Assembly (NCBI RefSeq): GCF_016031615.1 | Contig: NZ_JACYXC010000001.1 | Span: forward strand, 3,906,001-3,970,000 | Source of the DNA: Streptomyces pactum | GTDB lineage: Bacteria; Actinomycetota; Actinomycetes; Streptomycetales; Streptomycetaceae | Direction: 5' to 3' | DNA length: 64,000 bases | In this document: in pieces, positions 25,179 to 34,937 of the stretch | How positions within the stretch are numbered: position 1 is the first letter of the stretch | Layout of the letters: every line of letters begins with the position of its first letter | Notes under the pieces: model-generated | What the model was told of the DNA's origin: nothing | The model's database searches: none | The model's input: only the letters and a program-made list of their open reading frames with translations | Made by a program: the position numbers and the translations under genes

Positions 25179-26174
25179 ATGGTGCGACGAGACAGGTTCT
25201 CCCTCGTGGGCAAGGTGACCGACTGCCACCTCTACGAGGGGGACGGCACCCGGCCGATCGGCGCGGAGAACGTCCGCGTCCGCCACGAGAGCCGCCGGGT
25301 CCGGCTGCCCGACGAGGTGCGCGCCTGGCGGCGGGAGGTCGAGGAGGAGGAAGCCCGCAAGCAGGCGGCCGGGGAGCCGTACCGGTGGAACAACCCGCGG
25401 TTCGCGGTGGAGGGGCTGACCGTCTCCCGCACCCACGCGGGCGAGGAGCCGCAGGTCACCCTCTCCCTCGTCGATGCCGACTACTACGACCACCTCGCCA
25501 CCGCACGGAACCTCGAACGGCCGATGGCGGACGGCACCACGCTGCGCGGCCGGTACCTGGAGGAGGCCGACCCGGTGGCCGCGCCGTCCTGGATGACGTG
25601 CAGCTTCGGGGTGAACGTGGCGGTGGAGACCGGCCGGGACGGCAAGATGCTCTTCGCCCGCCGCAGCGCGCGGGCGGGCGGGCCGAACGCGTCCCGCTGG
25701 AACTCCTCCGCCAACGAGGGCCTGTCGGCGGTGCACGACCTCCCCTCGGAGGGCCGGATCAGCCTGCACGAGGTGGCGTACCGGGCGCTGCGCGAGGAAC
25801 TGGCGGTGCACCGCGGCGACCGCGTCGACCTGGAACTGCTCGGCTTCGGCCTGGACGTGCGGAACAACCAGTGGGCGGCGTTCTTCCGGGCGGTCCTGGA
25901 CGACCTCGGCGAGGAGGACCTGCGCGCCCGGTGGAGCCGGGGGGTGGCGGACAAGTGGGAGCACGACGAGTTCGCCTTCGTCCCGAACGAGCCGGAGCCG
26001 GTGCTGGACTTCATCCACCGGACCGAGGCGTGGGCCCCGGTCGCCCCGGCGCTGTTCTACCTGGCGCTGGTGCGCGGCGCGGTCCGCGCGCGGGGCGGCG
26101 ACCCGGAGGGGCGGGCGGACGTGGACGACGCCGAGCGCCGCGTCCTGGACCGCCACCGGTCCGCCACCCGCTGA
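25179..26174 (+). CDS. Hypothetical protein with Nudix-like region
   Basis: A 331-aa protein of a family common in Streptomyces. The C-terminal half has a Nudix-box-like segment, ISLHEVAYRALREELAVHRG, i.e. the REEL part of the catalytic helix, preceded by SFGVNVAVETGRDGKMLFAR. The full GX5EX7REUXEEXGU motif is not evident, so activity is uncertain. The N-terminal 110 residues have no recognised domain. Start: GTG 25176 or ATG 25179 or GTG 25182 are all in frame; ATG 25179 is 8 bases after GGAAAGG and was used. It stands alone between the GNAT gene and valS. Confidence 0.7.
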   Translation: MVRRDRFSLVGKVTDCHLYEGDGTRPIGAENVRVRHESRRVRLPDEVRAWRREVEEEEARKQAAGEPYRWNNPRFAVEGLTVSRTHAGEEPQVTLSLVDADYYDHLATARNLERPMADGTTLRGRYLEEADPVAAPSWMTCSFGVNVAVETGRDGKMLFARRSARAGGPNASRWNSSANEGLSAVHDLPSEGRISLHEVAYRALREELAVHRGDRVDLELLGFGLDVRNNQWAAFFRAVLDDLGEEDLRARWSRGVADKWEHDEFAFVPNEPEPVLDFIHRTEAWAPVAPALFYLALVRGAVRARGGDPEGRADVDDAERRVLDRHRSATR

Positions 26175-26734
26175 ACGCCGCCCCCGCCACCCCGTGCGGC
26201 CGGGGCAGGTGCCGCCGTGCCCGCCTGGCCGCCGGGTGGGTGACCGTACGTGGCGCGCGCGAGCGACGGAGACGGGCGGTGCGGCAGGTCCCGGGGCGAC
26301 GACGCGGCGGCCGCCGTCCGACGGCCGCCGCCGGTGACCCCGTGCGGCCGGGGTCGGTGACTCGGTGGGGCCGGGGCCGTGCCCGTCCGGGGCGGACGAC
26401 CGTGCGGGGGCCGGCAGCCGGCGCACCCGTGCGGCCGGGGCCGGGGACCGTACGCGGCCGGCGCGGCGGCCGTGCGGCCGGGGCCGGGCGCGCGGCCCCC
26501 GGGACCCGGCGGGCGTCCGGGGGAAATGTCGGGCGGGGCCGGCGGTGGCGCCCCCTACACTATGCATGGGGCAGAGTCGCCACTCGCCGGTCTCCGCGCA
26601 CACAGCCGCGGACGCCACGGACGAGGACTCCTCACGGAGCGCGGAGTGGCCGCCACCGGCGGGCTCGTCCGCCACCGGCGGGCCGTGCCGCCGGCTGCCT
26701 CAAGGTGTACGACTGACTGGGAAGGGTGTGTCGC
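26175..26734 (+). promoter_or_regulatory. valS upstream region with four direct repeats
   Basis: 560 bp without a supported gene. It contains four exact copies of CGTGCGGCCGGGG at 26194-26206, 26341-26353, 26428-26440 and 26471-26483. A possible -10 box TACACT occurs at 26556-26561 (in CCCTACACTATGCATGG), about 175 bp before the valS start, which would give a long 5' leader. Inside the leader GCCACCGGCGGGC is repeated near 26650-26690. No T-box sequence was seen. Confidence 0.4.
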
Positions 26735-29305
26735 GTGACGCGCTACGGGTCTCCGCTGCCGGAGAAGCCCTCGCTCGACGGACTGGAAGCGAAGTGGTCG
26801 CAGTTCTGGAGCGAGGCTGAGGTATACCGCTTCGGTCGGCCGGGCAGCCGCGACGCCGTATTCTCCATCGACACCCCGCCCCCCACGGTCAGCGGCTCGC
26901 TCCACGTGGGGCACGTGTTCAGCTACACCCACACCGACGTCGTCGCCCGCTTCCAGCGGATGCGCGGCAAGCACGTCTTCTACCCCATGGGGTGGGACGA
27001 CAACGGGCTGCCGACCGAGCGCCGGGTGCAGAACTACTACGGCGTGCGCTGCGACCCGTCGCTGCCGTACGACCCGGACTTCGTGGCGCCCACCCCGGTC
27101 ACCGAGCGCACCGGCAAGGACAAGAAGGCCCCCGCGGTCAGCATCTCGCGGCAGAACTTCGTGGAGCTGTGCGAGAAGCTCACCACCGAGGACGAGCAGG
27201 TCTTCGAGGAGCTGTGGCGCAAGCTGGGGCTCTCGGTGGACTGGTCGATGACGTACACGACCATCGGCAAGGAGGCCCAGAAGGTCTCCCAGGCCGCCTT
27301 CCTCCACCTGCTGGAGCGGGGCGAGGCGTACCAGTCCGAGGCCCCCACCATGTGGGACGTGTCCTTCCAGACCGCGGTGGCCAACGCCGAGGTCGTCGAG
27401 AAGGAGGTCTCCGGCGCGTACCACCGGGTGGCGTTCAAGCACGGAGACGAGGACGTCTTCATCGAGACGACCCGCCCCGAGCTGCTCCCCGCCTGTGTGG
27501 CGCTGGTGGCGCACCCGGAGGACGAGCGGTACCGGTCGCTGGTCGGCCGGACGGTCCGCTCCCCGCTCTTCGGGGTCGAGGTGCCCGTCGTCGCGCACCC
27601 CGCCGCGGACCCGGAGAAGGGCAGCGGCATCGCCATGATCTGCACCTTCGGCGACATGACCGACGTGATGTGGTGGCGTGAGCTGCAGCTGCCGACGCGG
27701 ACCGTCATCGGTCGCAACGGCCGGCTGCTGGCGATGGACTTCTCGGCGCTGCCGTGCGAGGACCCGGCCCGTGCCCAGGAGCTGTACGACCGGATCGTCG
27801 GCAAGACGGTGCACACCGCCCGGGAGACGATCGTCCAGGAGCTGCGCGACGCCGGAAGCCTGAGCGGCGAACCGCGGCCCACCACCCGCGCGGTGAAGTT
27901 CTTCGAGAAGGGCGACAAGCCCCTGGAGATCGTCAGCAGCCGCCAGTGGTTCATCCGGACCGTGCAGCACCGCGACGCGCTGCTGGCCCGCGGCGCGGAG
28001 ATCGAGTGGCACCCGCCGCACATGCGGTCCCGGTACAACGACTGGGTCCAGGGCCTCAACATCGACTGGCTGATCAGCCGGCAGCGCTTCTTCGGCGTGC
28101 CGTTCCCGGTCTGGTACAAGCTGGACGACGAGGGCCAGCCCGACTACACCGCGCCGATCGTCCCGGACGAGTCGATGCTGCCGGTGGACCCGTCCGCCGA
28201 CTGCCCGCCCGGCTACACCGAGGAGCAGCGGAACCGGCCCGGCGGCTTCATGGGCGAGCCGGACGTCATGGACACCTGGGCGACCTCCTCGCTGAGCCCG
28301 CAGCTCGCCTGCGGCTGGCTCTCCGACCCGGAGCTGTACCGGCAGGTGTACCCGATGGACCTGCGCCCGCAGGGCCACGACATCATCCGCACCTGGCTGT
28401 TCACCACCGTCGTCCGGTCCCACCTGGAGGCCGGCACCACGCCGTGGAAGCACACCGCGCTGTCCGGGTGGATCCTCGACCCGGACCGCAAGAAGATGTC
28501 CAAGTCCCAGGGGAACGTCGTCACCCCCGGGCACCTGCTGGACGAGTACGGCGCGGACGCGGTGCGCTACTGGGCGGCCAGCGGCCGGCCGGGCACGGAC
28601 ACCGCCTTCGACCCGCAGCAGATGAAGATCGGCCGGCGGCTGGCGGTGAAGCTGCTCAACGCGAGCCGCTTCGTGCTCCAGCTGCCCGCGCCCACCGCCG
28701 ACGCGCGGACCACCGTGCCGCTGGACCGGGCGCTGCTGGCGCGGCTGGCCGGGACGGTGGAGGAGGCGACCACCGCGCTGGAGGGGTTCGACTACACCTC
28801 GGCGCTGGACGCCATCGAGCGGTTCTTCTGGTTCTTCTGCGACAACTACGTGGAGCTGGTCAAGGAGCGCGCGTACGGCAAGGAGGGCCAGGAGGGCGCC
28901 GAGTCCGCCCGGGTCACGCTCCGTCGCGCGCTGGACATCGTCACCCGGATGTTCGCGCCGGTGCTGCCGTACACCACGGAGGAGACGTGGTCGTGGACGC
29001 ACGACTCCTCGGTGCACCTGGCCGCGTGGCCGACCGCCGCGGAGCTGGCGGACGGTGCCGAGGGCGGGCGACCGGAGCTGGCGGACGCCGCCGCCGCGGC
29101 CATCGCCGCGGTCCGCAAGGCGAAGTCCACCGCCAAGGTGTCGATGCGCGCCGAGGTCGCCCGGGCCGTGGTGCAGGCCCCGGCCGGCATGCTCGCCGAC
29201 ATCGAGCTGGTGGTCGCGGACGTCAAGGCCGCCGGGAACGTGGCCGACCTGGTGATCCAGGAGGGTGAGGGCGCCGAGCTGACCGTCGAGGTCGAGCTGG
29301 CGTAG
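26735..29305 (+). CDS. valS: Valyl-tRNA synthetase, archaeal-like type
   Basis: Charges tRNA-Val. The class I motifs are GSLHVGH (residues about 46-52) in SIDTPPPTVSGSLHVGHVFS and KMSKS near residue 587. GTTPWKHTALSGWILDPD and the editing-domain region around IETTRPELLPACVALVAHP are present, and the anticodon-binding domain is complete. GTG 26735 with GAAGGG upstream was chosen over the in-frame GTG 26726 that sits too close to the ribosome binding site; 856 aa. The signature sequence FYPMGWDDNGLPTERRVQNY differs from the ordinary bacterial ValRS (MDHAGIATQ) and belongs to the archaeal/Rickettsia-like subfamily. Whether the genome also carries the standard valS cannot be seen from this window. 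Confidence 0.93.
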   Translation: MTRYGSPLPEKPSLDGLEAKWSQFWSEAEVYRFGRPGSRDAVFSIDTPPPTVSGSLHVGHVFSYTHTDVVARFQRMRGKHVFYPMGWDDNGLPTERRVQNYYGVRCDPSLPYDPDFVAPTPVTERTGKDKKAPAVSISRQNFVELCEKLTTEDEQVFEELWRKLGLSVDWSMTYTTIGKEAQKVSQAAFLHLLERGEAYQSEAPTMWDVSFQTAVANAEVVEKEVSGAYHRVAFKHGDEDVFIETTRPELLPACVALVAHPEDERYRSLVGRTVRSPLFGVEVPVVAHPAADPEKGSGIAMICTFGDMTDVMWWRELQLPTRTVIGRNGRLLAMDFSALPCEDPARAQELYDRIVGKTVHTARETIVQELRDAGSLSGEPRPTTRAVKFFEKGDKPLEIVSSRQWFIRTVQHRDALLARGAEIEWHPPHMRSRYNDWVQGLNIDWLISRQRFFGVPFPVWYKLDDEGQPDYTAPIVPDESMLPVDPSADCPPGYTEEQRNRPGGFMGEPDVMDTWATSSLSPQLACGWLSDPELYRQVYPMDLRPQGHDIIRTWLFTTVVRSHLEAGTTPWKHTALSGWILDPDRKKMSKSQGNVVTPGHLLDEYGADAVRYWAASGRPGTDTAFDPQQMKIGRRLAVKLLNASRFVLQLPAPTADARTTVPLDRALLARLAGTVEEATTALEGFDYTSALDAIERFFWFFCDNYVELVKERAYGKEGQEGAESARVTLRRALDIVTRMFAPVLPYTTEETWSWTHDSSVHLAAWPTAAELADGAEGGRPELADAAAAAIAAVRKAKSTAKVSMRAEVARAVVQAPAGMLADIELVVADVKAAGNVADLVIQEGEGAELTVEVELA

Positions 29306-29424
29306 CGGCACCGGGGCGGCGGTCGCCGGACCGCCGCCGGCCGCCGGCCGCCGGGTTCCCGGGGGCACGGTCTCCGCGGGACGCGCGCCCGGCGGGCCCG
29401 GGCTCGGCGGGGGACGAACAGCGG

Positions 29425-29457
29425 GCAGGGCCCGGACCACGACGGTCCGGGCCCTGC
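29425..29457. terminator. valS terminator hairpin
   Basis: Perfect 14-bp stem (GCAGGGCCCGGACC and its complement) around the loop ACGAC, 120 bp after the valS stop codon, between valS and the convergent small gene. Works in either direction. Confidence 0.8.
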
Positions 29458-29585
29458 GGCGTCCTCGCGTCCGGACCGGCCGTCCCCGCCGGGCCGTGTC
29501 GGACCGGCGGGAGGAGTGGGCGGGCCCGGCGTCCGGGCCCGCGCCGGTCCGGCCGGGCCGGGTCGCCGGTGTCCGCGCCGGTGGT

Positions 29586-29846
29586 CTAGTCGAGCGGCTC
29601 GGTGGAGCCGTCCGGGTGGATGAGCAGGCGGATCCCGCTGCCGTACCGGTCGTCCACGACATGGGCCGCGGTGGGGCGGCCGAACTGCTGGGCGCGCTGC
29701 TGGAGGATGGAGATCACCACGTCCTCGATGTTGCCGAACGGCGGAGCGGTGATGGGCACCCCGTCGACCAGGCCCGCGTGCAGCGAGAAGACCCGGACCT
29801 GGGCCATCTCGTGCTGGACGCCGGCGTGCCGGGCCGGCTCATTCAT
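29586..29846 (-). CDS. Small conserved hypothetical protein (86 aa)
   Basis: An 86-aa protein with no recognised domain: MAQVRVFSLHAGLVDGVPIT, then FGNIEDVVISILQQRAQQFG and VVDDRYGSGIRLLIHPDG. Its predicted pattern (strand, helix with an isoleucine-rich face, strand) is a small alpha/beta fold. Its ATG overlaps the end of the upstream WhiB-like gene by 8 bp, indicating coupled translation. It probably works with that regulator, but nothing else is known. Confidence 0.65.
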   Translation of the reverse strand: MNEPARHAGVQHEMAQVRVFSLHAGLVDGVPITAPPFGNIEDVVISILQQRAQQFGRPTAAHVVDDRYGSGIRLLIHPDGSTEPLD

Positions 29847-31369
29847 GGGTCGGCACCCCCTGCCGAGGAATCGTTCCGGCAGCCGGGTTCCGGGGGCGGA
29901 CGTAGGTGCCCCGGCTGACCCGGGTCAACGTCCCGGCCCGGACCATGTTGGACAGCACGTTGCTCACCGACTTGCCCAGGTCCCGGTAGAGCAGCGGCGA
30001 GTAGCCGAGCCGCTCCACCAGCACCCGCAGCACGTCCTTGACGGCGAAGGGTTCCACGACGGAGGTCAGCGCCTCCTCGACGGCCAGCCGGATGCTGGTC
30101 CGCGCACCGGTCCCGGGCGCCGGTTCCGGGTGGTCGTCCGGGGCCGCGGCGGCCGTGCCGGTGGCTCGGGCGGGGTCCGCGCCGGCCAGGGACAGCTGGG
30201 CCTCCAGGACGCTCCGCGCGCCCCGGATCGCCTCGACGTCGGCGGTCGTGATCCCGGGCACCGGCACTGCCATGAGCATGCCCATGACAGTCTCGATGTT
30301 CTTGAGCACCCCGACGAGGGTGTCCAGCAGCGGCCGCAGCAGCGCCCGGTGGAGGGCGCCGACCGGGTCGGTCATCGCCGAGTCCACCGAGACCGTGCCC
30401 CTGATGTCCAGCTCCACGGGGCGTGCCACGTTCGCCGGCAGCATGGACCGCAGCGTGCGGCGCGCGGTGGCGAGGCGTTCCAGGTCCTCGGGCGTCACGG
30501 TGCTGCCGGGGGCCGCGGCCAGCATCACCACCAGCTTCTCGGCCCGCTCCAGCGGTGGCTCCGCCGCGCCCAGCAGCGGCCAGAGCACGGCCTTCTTGAC
30601 CGCGAGGGCGGGGTCGCTGAGGGACACCGAGATGGTCTCGGCCGGCTCCTCGGCCCGCGGCACGCCCGGGCCGGCCGGGGCGGGGGGCCGGCTGTCCGAG
30701 GGAGGGGCGCAGGGGGCGCACCGGCCGACCGCAGTTCTGGGGCTTCGGCTGCCGCGCCCCGAGCGCGCCCCCGATCCCGACGGTCATGCCGCCGTCCCGG
30801 GCCAGTTGTTCCTGAAGGGCGTCGAAAGCGTCCAGAATCGCGTTCATGTCCGGCTCGGGACGGCTGCTCTTTTCTCCGTGCGCACCGCCCGCGGCTTTTG
30901 CGCGTTCACTCGCCAACCGGCGCGCGACGGTACTCCGGCTGCAACCGAGTTCGGCGGCCATTTCCCGCTGACTGGGTTCGGGAAATCGACGCCGCTGCCG
31001 CACCACTTCGTTCGGTGACAAGCGGTCGCTGGGGGTGACATTCAAGGAGCCGTCCGGTTCTCCGACGCCCAGCCGGCGCCGCATCCACCGCCGGTCCGCG
31101 GGCGTGGTGGCCGCGGCGTATCCGTAGGGGTCGGCGAAGACCACCGCGTCACGCAGGCACTCCGCCCACAGCGGGCACGACGCGCACAGGGTGCGGGCCT
31201 CACCGACGAGCGAGACGTAGGTGCGCCATTCGGCCGCCGAACTGTTCATGGCGGAAGGCGATGTATCCATCACCGGGTGCTGAAACAGGTCAGGACGCCG
31301 CTGGCACGGAAGGGTTATGGCGTCTTCTTCTCCAGCACCGAACAACATGGGACGACGAACAGCAAGCAT
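29839..31369 (-). pseudogene. WhiB-like regulator with HTH and winged-helix tail, broken by a frameshift
   Basis: Two frames together make one protein. From ATG 31369 (alternative ATG 31348) the first frame gives a WhiB-type iron-sulfur domain: LPCQRRPDLFQHP supplies the first cysteine and LCASCPLWAEC the other three, followed by the turn DPYGYAAATTPADRRWMRRR. Then comes an HTH, PSQREMAAELGCSRSTVARR. The frame never reaches a stop in its own reading; at about 30680-30740 the coding signal moves to another frame (first clear residues VPRAEEPAETISVSLSDPAL) that ends at 29839 with a winged-helix-like tail, SPLLYRDLGKSVSNVLSNMV. A run of six G on the plus strand at 30682-30687 is the likely indel site. 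Either a recent frameshift mutation or an assembly error. It lies upstream of an overlapping 86-aa gene. Confidence 0.6.
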
Positions 31370-31515
31370 GACACCGAGCCCCCGTTGCGATCGAGTATCA
31401 AGATGCACTTTAGGGCAGGGTCGAATCACCCGACAAAGCATTGCCGGCCAGGGGATGCCTCTGATACTCAACCGGGACGTCATGCAACGGAACTGAGACA
31501 TTGTCACGGTCGGCC

Positions 31516-32304
31516 TCAGCTCCTGCTCCTGGCCGGCCGGACGGTCCGCCGGCGCGGCCGGATCCGCTCCAACACGCGTTGTGCCGTGGTGAGGTTGGCC
31601 CGCGGGCCGCGGCTGCGCAGGAGCAGGACGACGACGACCGACAGGAAGCCGAACCACACCGCGCCGTCCGGCACCCAGGCTCCGGCGAACGCCGTCAGCA
31701 GCAGGCACACGTCGGCGATGAGCACCGTCATGCCGCGTCCGCCCGACTGCTGCTTGGGGATCCACGCGCCCAGGATCGCCATCCCGGCCAGGGCCCAGAA
31801 GCCGAAGACCGCCTGCGAGCCGGCGGCCGACTCCGACAGCCCCTGCGCCCGGTCCAGCCCCTGCACCAGCACCCCGGTGGAGGCCACCGTGACGGTGGTG
31901 GAGACCAGCGCCAGGGCCAGCTGCTTGCGCTTGCGCAGCCACCACGCCACCAGCCCGAGCACCAGGCCGGCGCAGGTCACGATGAACGCGCCGCCGCTGG
32001 AGGCGGCGAACTGGACGAGCGTGTAGACGGCGGCCAGGCCGAGGACGACCCTGGGCAGCATCCGCACGGCGAAGTCGTCACCGCGGTCCTGGCGGATCAC
32101 CCTGACCACCGTGCGCGGCAGCGCGGCCAGCCGGCCGCGGACGCCGCCGGTGGCGCGGTCCCCTGCGCGCTCGTCGGGCGCCCCGGCCCTGTCCCCGGCG
32201 CGCTCGTCGGCGGCCCCGCCCCGCGCACGGCCCTTGGCGCGGTCCTTGGTGCGGTCCGGCGTGCGGTGCCCGGCGCGGTCCTGCTGCTTTCCGGCTGTGG
32301 TCAT
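31516..32304 (-). CDS. Multi-pass membrane protein of the secretion cluster
   Basis: A 262-aa protein with a basic, low-complexity N terminus (DERAGDRAGAPDERAGDRAT) and about six hydrophobic segments: VVLGLAAVYTLVQFAASSGG, GAFIVTCAGLVLGLVAWWLR, LALALVSTTVTVASTGVLVQ, AVFGFWALAGMAILGAW, VLIADVCLLLTAFAGAW and WFGFLSVVVVLLLRSRG. It is the last gene of the minus-strand secretion cluster, 80 bp after the VirB6-like gene. No motif identifies a function; membrane scaffold or pore component is possible. Confidence 0.7.
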   Translation of the reverse strand: MTTAGKQQDRAGHRTPDRTKDRAKGRARGGAADERAGDRAGAPDERAGDRATGGVRGRLAALPRTVVRVIRQDRGDDFAVRMLPRVVLGLAAVYTLVQFAASSGGAFIVTCAGLVLGLVAWWLRKRKQLALALVSTTVTVASTGVLVQGLDRAQGLSESAAGSQAVFGFWALAGMAILGAWIPKQQSGGRGMTVLIADVCLLLTAFAGAWVPDGAVWFGFLSVVVVLLLRSRGPRANLTTAQRVLERIRPRRRTVRPARSRS

Positions 32305-32384
32305 CTCTCCATCCTCTGCTGTCGCGGCGCGGACCCGGAGGCGGTGCCCGCCGGCCCCGGGGGGCGGGGCCGGCGGGCGGGTGG

Positions 32385-34928
32385 TCAGGCGGCGCCGCCC
32401 GCGCCGTCCCCGTCACCGCTGGCCGAGACCCGCCGGCCGCGTGGAGGCTGCTGGGCTCCGGACCCGCCCGCCGGGTCACCGGCGCCCTGCGTCTGCCCGG
32501 ACCCGCCGGACGGCGCCTGACCCTGCGGGGTGGACGGTGCCTGCGGGGCGGGCGGCGCCTGGGGGGCGGGGGACGTCTGGCCCTGCGGGGCGGACGGGGC
32601 CTGGGCCGCCGTGGCGGCGGGCACCCGGCCCGGAGCGCCGGTTCCCGTCCCGCCGCCCGAGGCGCCGGACGCCCCACCGCTCGGCGGCCACTCGACCGGA
32701 CGCGGCCAGCCGCGCTCCTGGAGGGAGTTCCACCAGGCGTCCGCCGACGCGGGGGGCGGGTCCTGCGGCTCCAGCCGGGCGCGCTCGCGATCCTCGTGGT
32801 CCAGCGCCTGGTCGCGGTCGAACTGCTCGTTGTCCTTCAGCGCCTCGAAGTGGGCCTTCCGTATCCGCAGCTCCGCGACCTTTTCCCTGATCTTGTCGTA
32901 CTTCTGCACCACGCCGATCTTCTTGTGGTAGTCCTTCTGGCCGACCCACGTCTTCTGCAGCGCCAGCCCGGTGCCGTGCTTGACCACGGCCTTCCCCAGG
33001 CCGAAGGTGCCGCCCCCGACACCGGTCGCGGCGCTCGCCGCGACCCGGCCCGCCGTGGCGCCCACCTTGTTGATCGCCCCCTCGGCCTTGCCGATGACCT
33101 TGTCGGTGCCGGCGTTGGCCGCCTCCTTGACCCCCAGCGCGTCATCGGCGCCCTCGATCTTCGGACTGAACTTCCCGGCCACCAGGTTCTTCAGCAGCTT
33201 GACGATGGCGATCGTGACGAGGATGAGCATCAGCAGCTGCATGAGCAGCGGCGCGCCCGTGGTCAGGATGATCTGGTAGAAGAACAGCTGAATGGTGAGG
33301 ATGATGCCGAATCCCGCCCGTAGCACGAAGGAATGGGCGAAGGTCTCCAGCCAGCCCTTCAGGAGTTTCTGCTGGGTGGGATGCATGGCGATGGTGGCGA
33401 CCAGCGGTAGCAGAACCACCAGCAGCAGCGTGACCGCATGCCACAGCAGGGTGAGGAAGCTGAGTGCGATCACCATGATCCCCACGAATATCGAGGAGAT
33501 GATGGAATACGTCGCGATGCTCAGCCGGGAGCCGGGCTTGGCGCCGCGCCACTGGTCGAAGAATTCCGGGTGCTCCTTGGCGACGTGAATGCGCAGGTCC
33601 ACCCACTGGCATTCCTTCCAGGAGTCCAGCCGGCCCTCCTGGCTCTCCGGCTCCAGCCCCCACCAGAGCCACACGTCGTCATTGCCGGGCCGCGGATCGT
33701 TGTCCCAGTCGCATTCGAAGTCCTTCGGCCCGTGTCCCTGGAGATTCGGGCCGTTGATGTCCTGGTTGGTGACCGCCTGGGCGATCAGCTGGCGCACCCG
33801 GAGGTCCTTGCAGCGGTCCTCGCTGCCGAAATAGCACTTCTCCTTGCCCGTGTATTCGATGGTCTCCCGGCCGGCGCCGCCGAACTGGCCGATGGCCCAG
33901 GGCCGGAACACCATCGTGTCGTACATGGCGCAACTGGACACGCGCACACCGCGGTTGGGCTCGTCGCCGAGGTCGCACGGCGGGGTGGGGGCACCGGTGG
34001 CACTGCCCAGGACCACTTCCATGAGCGCCGCGTTGCCCTGGGCGATCCACTTGTCGGCAGCCGCCACGAACTTGGTGTGGTTCTGATCGACCAGGAAAGC
34101 CGTCACCCCGATGACCACCACCGCGGCCCACGACACCCCGGCCCACACCGCGCGCATATCGCCGCGCCGCAGTTTGGTCAGCGCCCAGATACCGGTCAGT
34201 ACGATCATGACCGGGACGAAGGCGCGGAACACGTTGTGGTTGAGCCGCTGGACGGCACTGGAATTCTTGGGATCGTCCGACGGTTCGAGGCCCTCGGCCT
34301 CCATCTTCCGTCGTTCCTCCTCGTCCACCGGCTTGAACGGCTCCACCGTGCCGTTGTAGAGCGGGGCGAGCGGGCTGGTCGCGGAGGCGTATTCCTTGAT
34401 GCTGATCGAAATGCGCGAGAACAGCTTGGTGCCCTCGAACATGAACTGCGCGATGTCGTTCTGGATCTCGTTGGTCCACGAGCAGCTCTCGCCGTCGTGG
34501 CTGTCACCGAAGAGTCCGCCGTCGCCCTTCTCGGCGTCCTGGGCCTCGGTGCGGTTCCGCTGGGTCATCGACCAGTTGAGCCCGCGCATGCCGGCGAGCT
34601 CGTAGACGGTGTACTTGTCGGCCGAGCCGGGCAGTTTGTCGCCGTCGGTGAAGAAGTTGGACCAGTTGCCGCCCTCCCGGTTGCTGTCCCCCTCCCACTG
34701 CTTCATCGCCGGGACCATGGCCTCGGAGGCCACGCCGGGGAAGTCCGCGTGGTGGTTGTGGCTGTCCTCGGTGAAGTCGCACGAGTCGAACAGGGCCTGC
34801 GCGTCCTGCCGGGGGACCCCCATGCCGAGCGCGATCACGGCCAGGATCAGGAAGAGACCGGCCCGGGCCACCACACCGGTCCGGGTGACCACTTTGCGTA
34901 CGGCGCCGAACGCCCGTCGCTTCGACAT
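32385..34928 (-). CDS. VirB6/TrbL-like polytopic membrane protein
   Basis: An 847-aa protein resembling the large polytopic membrane channel component (VirB6/TrbL) of type IV secretion. Residues about 23-45 make an N-terminal signal-like membrane segment (VVARAGLFLILAVIALGMG). A large extracellular domain with many cysteines follows (e.g. SSCAMYDTMVF, KCYFGSEDRCKD), then a block of membrane segments: VFRAFVPVMIVLTGIWALTK, AVWAGVSWAAVVVIGVTAF, IFVGIMVIALSFLTLLWHAV and LLMQLLMLILVTIAIVKLL. The C terminus is an alanine/glycine-proline-rich, coiled tail of about 280 residues. Stop 10 bp before the VirB4-like gene; clearly co-transcribed with it. Extracellular cysteine pairs suggest disulfide-stabilised structure. 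Confidence 0.72.
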   Translation of the reverse strand: MSKRRAFGAVRKVVTRTGVVARAGLFLILAVIALGMGVPRQDAQALFDSCDFTEDSHNHHADFPGVASEAMVPAMKQWEGDSNREGGNWSNFFTDGDKLPGSADKYTVYELAGMRGLNWSMTQRNRTEAQDAEKGDGGLFGDSHDGESCSWTNEIQNDIAQFMFEGTKLFSRISISIKEYASATSPLAPLYNGTVEPFKPVDEEERRKMEAEGLEPSDDPKNSSAVQRLNHNVFRAFVPVMIVLTGIWALTKLRRGDMRAVWAGVSWAAVVVIGVTAFLVDQNHTKFVAAADKWIAQGNAALMEVVLGSATGAPTPPCDLGDEPNRGVRVSSCAMYDTMVFRPWAIGQFGGAGRETIEYTGKEKCYFGSEDRCKDLRVRQLIAQAVTNQDINGPNLQGHGPKDFECDWDNDPRPGNDDVWLWWGLEPESQEGRLDSWKECQWVDLRIHVAKEHPEFFDQWRGAKPGSRLSIATYSIISSIFVGIMVIALSFLTLLWHAVTLLLVVLLPLVATIAMHPTQQKLLKGWLETFAHSFVLRAGFGIILTIQLFFYQIILTTGAPLLMQLLMLILVTIAIVKLLKNLVAGKFSPKIEGADDALGVKEAANAGTDKVIGKAEGAINKVGATAGRVAASAATGVGGGTFGLGKAVVKHGTGLALQKTWVGQKDYHKKIGVVQKYDKIREKVAELRIRKAHFEALKDNEQFDRDQALDHEDRERARLEPQDPPPASADAWWNSLQERGWPRPVEWPPSGGASGASGGGTGTGAPGRVPAATAAQAPSAPQGQTSPAPQAPPAPQAPSTPQGQAPSGGSGQTQGAGDPAGGSGAQQPPRGRRVSASGDGDGAGGAA

Positions 34929-34937
34929 GATCAGTCC

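Noticed and set aside
26175..26734. T-box riboswitch in front of valS
   Set aside because: No T-box sequence and no specifier-loop structure recognisable.
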